Assembly: GCF_016599145.1 (NCBI RefSeq)
Contig: NZ_JAENKO010000040.1
Location: 1-43,319, forward strand
Reading direction: 5' to 3'
Length of the DNA stretch: 43,319 bases
DNA from: Tomitella cavernea
Lineage (GTDB): Bacteria; Actinomycetota; Actinomycetes; Mycobacteriales; Mycobacteriaceae
Shown: positions 40,668 through 43,319 of the stretch, one piece after another
Layout of the letters: each line of letters begins with the position of its first letter
How positions within the stretch are numbered: the first letter of the stretch is position 1
Program-made: the position numbers and the translations under genes
The notes under the pieces: model-generated
The model's input: only the letters and a program-made list of their open reading frames with translations
Database searches by the model: none
Told to the model about the DNA's origin: nothing

Positions 40668-41572
40668 GCTCCGAGATCGGCCTTCTGGGCGCGCTGCTCG
40701 GCGGCATGCTGCTCCTGCTCAGCCCCTGCTCGGCGCTGCTTCTGCCGTCCTTCTTCGCCTATGCCTTCGACGGGGTCGGCAAGCTTGCCGCGCGCTCTGC
40801 GCTGTTCTACCTGGGTCTCGCGACGGTGATGGTGCCGCTGGGCGCCGGAGTCGGCGCCTTCAGTTCGCTGGTGACGCGGTATCGGGGCACCGCCACACTG
40901 GTCGGCGGGATCGTGCTGATCGTGTTCGGCGTGGTGATCATCGTGGGCAAGGGCTTCTCCTTCGGGCCGGCCCAGCGTGCCAGCGCGTCGATCAAGATCT
41001 CCGGAAACGTCTCGGTGTATCTGCTGGGAACCGTGTACGCGCTGGCCGGGTTCTGTGCCGGGCCGCTGATCGGGGCGGTGCTCTCGCTGGCGCTGATCGG
41101 GTCCAACCCGATCTACGGCGGCATCATCGGAGCGGTGTTCGCCCTGGGCATGACACTGCCGATGTTCCTGTTGGCGCTTCTGTGGGACCGTTTCAGCCTC
41201 GGCGACAGGCGCTGGCTGCGCGGACGCGGAATCAAGATCGGCCCGCTGCACACCCACACCACATCATTGGTGTCGGGGCTGCTGTTCATCGCGATCGGCG
41301 CGCTGTTCCTGGCCACCGACGGCACGGCGAACCTCGGTGGGATCGTGGGGGTCGACACCGACCAGCAGTTGCAGGAGAACGTGAGCCGTTTCGCCGGGTC
41401 CGTCTCGAACGTGGCGGTGGTCTTCGCCGTCGTCATCGTCGCAGCGCTGGTGCTCGGGTGGCGGATACTCCGCCGGCGCCGCAGCGAACGGCGCGACGCC
41501 GGCAGCAGCGTGGACGACCGCGGCGAGCATGCTGACCACGCCGAGGGGGACCACGACCTGCAGCGCCGATAA
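40664..41572 (+). CDS. CcdA/DsbD-type cytochrome c biogenesis membrane protein
   Basis: 302 residues with about six to seven membrane helices. The two redox cysteines sit in LLSPCSALLLPS (C22) and LAGFCAGPLIG (C131), as in CcdA, which carries reducing power across the membrane. The C-terminal tail is Asp/His-rich (DDRGEHADHAEGDHDLQ). Translationally coupled to the DsbA-like gene. In M. tuberculosis the fused DipZ (CcdA plus thioredoxin) lies between mpt83 and mpt70, so its presence near a fasciclin gene here parallels that. Confidence 0.92.
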   Translation: MSSEIGLLGALLGGMLLLLSPCSALLLPSFFAYAFDGVGKLAARSALFYLGLATVMVPLGAGVGAFSSLVTRYRGTATLVGGIVLIVFGVVIIVGKGFSFGPAQRASASIKISGNVSVYLLGTVYALAGFCAGPLIGAVLSLALIGSNPIYGGIIGAVFALGMTLPMFLLALLWDRFSLGDRRWLRGRGIKIGPLHTHTTSLVSGLLFIAIGALFLATDGTANLGGIVGVDTDQQLQENVSRFAGSVSNVAVVFAVVIVAALVLGWRILRRRRSERRDAGSSVDDRGEHADHAEGDHDLQRR

Positions 41573-41943
41573 GCGGATCTCCGAGTTCGCAGAGGCGAAC
41601 ATTGCGTGGACGGCCGTCCCGGAGATCCTGCCAGTGATGATGTACGAGACCCGCACGCGTGCGCCGCGTGCGCCCCGGGCCGCGCCGACGCTGACGCGGT
41701 CGTTGACGCGCACGACGGCCGTGATGCTGCCGGCGCTGTTCGTCGTGCAGCTCCCCATCACCTCGACCGGAGGCCGGCTGATCCTTTTCGGGGGTCTACG
41801 CGGGCGTCGCGCTGGTCGCGTTCGTCGCACATCGGCGTCATCTGTTCGCCACCCTGGCCGCACCGTGGCGCGGTACGGTGACGATCCACGCCGGACCCGT
41901 GCACCGGGACGGGGCGAGCGGCCCCGCGTATCCGGTGGGCTGA
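41529..41943 (+). pseudogene. Membrane-protein gene broken at a G5 run
   Basis: A frame with strong third-position GC reads from within the ccdA end through EFAEANIAWTAVPEILPVMM and TAVMLPALFVVQLPITSTGG to LILFG at 41790-41794 (GGGGG). Removing one G continues it as VYAGVALVAFVAHRRHLFAT to a stop at 41941-41943. As written, the original frame runs on into low-quality sequence. It is either a real frameshift or a sequencing error in the homopolymer. The protein would have one or two helices; family unknown; the start is uncertain. Confidence 0.5.
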
Positions 41944-42151
41944 CCGCCCCACGGTCCCGGTTCCGGGGATTTTGCCGAAAGCGCTTGCATTAAGTCGCCG
42001 GCAGGGTCATTGTTCGATGAAGGAAATTTTTGATCGACAGGCCTCCGCATCGACGACCGTCCGCGGCGAGGAGGGCCGGTTCCACTGATCCGCGCTGCGG
42101 GGGCATTGCCGTCAACACAGGTGTGCCGCCGTAGTGAGGATGGGCCCGGAC

Positions 42152-43319
42152 ATGACGGAGACTGTTCCCAAGCCGAGGCTGAGGCGGCCGTACCCGGGCC
42201 TCGCGCCCAAGGGCACGGCCATCTACCGGCTGATCACCACCACCGATCACAAGACCATCGGCATCATGTACATGGTCACGTCTTTCTCCTTCTTCATGGT
42301 CGGCGGCCTGATGGCGATGCTCATGCGCGCGGAGCTTGCCCGGCCGGAGCAGCAGTTCCTGTCCAACGAGCAGTACAACCAGCTGTTCACCATGCACGGC
42401 ACGATCATGCTGCTGCTGTATGCGACGCCGATCGTGTTCGGCTTCGCCAACTACATCCTTCCGCTGCAGATCGGCGCGCCCGACGTCGCCTTCCCGCGCC
42501 TGAATTCGATGGCGTACTGGATGTTCCTGTTCGGCGGGCTGATCACGCTGGGCGGGTTCATCACCCCCGGCGGTGCCGCGGACTTCGGCTGGTTCGCCTA
42601 CACGCCGCTGTCGGACTCGATGTACTCCCCGGGTGCCGGCGGCGACCTGTGGGTCATGGGCCTGGTGCTCTCCGGGCTGGGCACCATCCTCGGCGGCGTC
42701 AACATGGTGACCACGATCGTCACCCTGCGTGCGCCGGGCATGACGATGTTCCGGATGCCCATCTTCACCTGGAACATTCTGGTCACCGCCATCATGGTGC
42801 TGCTGGTGTTCCCGTTGCTCGCGGCGGCGCTGCTGGGGCTCATCATCGACCGGCACTTCGGCGCCAACATTTACGACCCGGCCAACGGTGGCGTGATCCT
42901 GTACCAGCACTTGTTCTGGTTCTTCGGCCATCCCGAGGTCTACATCGTCGCGATCCCGTTCTTCGGCATCGTCTCGGAGATCTTCCCGGTGTTCTCCCGC
43001 AAGCCCTGCTTCGGCTACGTGGGCCTGGTCTACGCGTCCATCTCCATCGCGGCGCTGTCGATGACGGTGTGGGCGCACCACATGTTCGCCACCGGCGCGG
43101 TGCTGCTGCCGTTCTTCTCGCTGCTGAGCTACATGATCGCCGTGCCCACGGGCATCAAGTTCTTCAACTGGATCGGCACGATGTGGCGGGGCCAGCTGAC
43201 GTTCGAGACACCCATGCTGTTCTCGGTGGGTTTCATCATCACGTTCCTGTTCGGCGGCCTGACGGGCGTCATCCTGGCGAGCCCGCCGCTGGACTTCCAC
43301 GTGACCGACACGTACTTCG
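42152..43319 (+). CDS. ctaD: Cytochrome c oxidase subunit I (aa3 type), N-terminal part (partial)
   Basis: The first 389 codons, cut by the window end. ATG 42152 begins [20 protein letters not shown] (ATG 42140 is in frame too). Highly conserved segments include [32 protein letters not shown] with a heme-ligand His, [18 protein letters not shown] with the CuB His-Tyr pair, AHHMFATG with the CuB histidines, and [10 protein letters not shown] at the edge. It is catalytic subunit I of the bcc-aa3 respiratory oxidase, in the actinobacterial form. The 208-base interval before it holds AT-rich sequence near 42010 that may carry its promoter. Confidence 0.98.
   Translation, partial: MTETVPKPRLRRPYPGLAPKGTAIYRLITTTDHKTIGIMYMVTSFSFFMVGGLMAMLMRAELARPEQQFLSNEQYNQLFTMHGTIMLLLYATPIVFGFANYILPLQIGAPDVAFPRLNSMAYWMFLFGGLITLGGFITPGGAADFGWFAYTPLSDSMYSPGAGGDLWVMGLVLSGLGTILGGVNMVTTIVTLRAPGMTMFRMPIFTWNILVTAIMVLLVFPLLAAALLGLIIDRHFGANIYDPANGGVILYQHLFWFFGHPEVYIVAIPFFGIVSEIFPVFSRKPCFGYVGLVYASISIAALSMTVWAHHMFATGAVLLPFFSLLSYMIAVPTGIKFFNWIGTMWRGQLTFETPMLFSVGFIITFLFGGLTGVILASPPLDFHVTDTYF

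Overview
The window is GC-rich actinobacterial DNA. Several features point to a mycolic-acid-bearing member of the Mycobacteriales (the Corynebacterium, Gordonia, Tsukamurella, Dietzia, Mycobacterium side of the phylum): a type VII secretion locus with WXG100 proteins, an antigen-85-type mycolyltransferase, a SigK/RskA pair with an MPT70/83-like fasciclin protein, an MmpL-type transporter, a UfaA1-like lipid methyltransferase, a two-CIRCE groEL gene without groES, and an actinobacterial ctaD. I cannot name the genus.

Region 1 (1-6.7 kb) is the end of a type VII secretion locus. It holds an EccC ATPase (cut by the window edge), an EspC-like protein with a YxxxE tail, a WXG-NlpC/P60 cell-wall hydrolase, two YbaB-like small proteins and an Esx pair. 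Region 2 (6.7-11.6 kb) holds a hypothetical gene, then pssA, psd and moeA on the minus strand, and a DUF2249 gene. Region 3 (11.6-17.3 kb) is accessory: GSLGS-motif exported proteins, a 28-bp perfect palindrome, SRPBCC and EthD genes, a HicB-like gene, a damaged alpha/beta-hydrolase, and a vapBC module between two related palindromic elements. Region 4 (17.4-20.6 kb) holds a HAD phosphatase, groL behind two CIRCE operators, and a convergent acidic secreted protein.

Region 5 (20.8-36.6 kb) resembles the Rv0444c-Rv0450c neighbourhood of M. tuberculosis: photolyase, TIGR01777 epimerase, FAD oxidoreductase, MMPL protein, DUF1707 protein, a single-chain DUF1365-UfaA1 fusion, SRPBCC, SDR, sigK, rskA, a fasciclin lipoprotein and a membrane-anchored sulfite-oxidase-like enzyme. 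Five promoters with the same layout, CCATCC-N16-CGAAT, precede the FAD gene, the fusion gene, sigK, the fasciclin gene and the sulfite-oxidase-like gene. They define a local SigK regulon, and three of them fire at or within a base or two of an ATG.

Region 6 (36.7-39.3 kb) is the most unusual part. A secreted mycolyltransferase is surrounded by three tiny, signal-less ORFs (42, 55 and 39 codons) with good ribosome sites and, for two of them, dedicated terminators. Their size and character recall the PorA/PorH peptides of Corynebacterium, which are O-mycoloylated by a mycolyltransferase (MytC). I propose an enzyme-plus-substrates locus for acylated envelope peptides.

Region 7 (39.3-43.3 kb) holds fused gene remnants, a DsbA-like thiol oxidoreductase and CcdA behind a perfect palindrome and a leader hairpin, a membrane-protein ORF broken at a G5 run, and the start of ctaD, cut by the window end.
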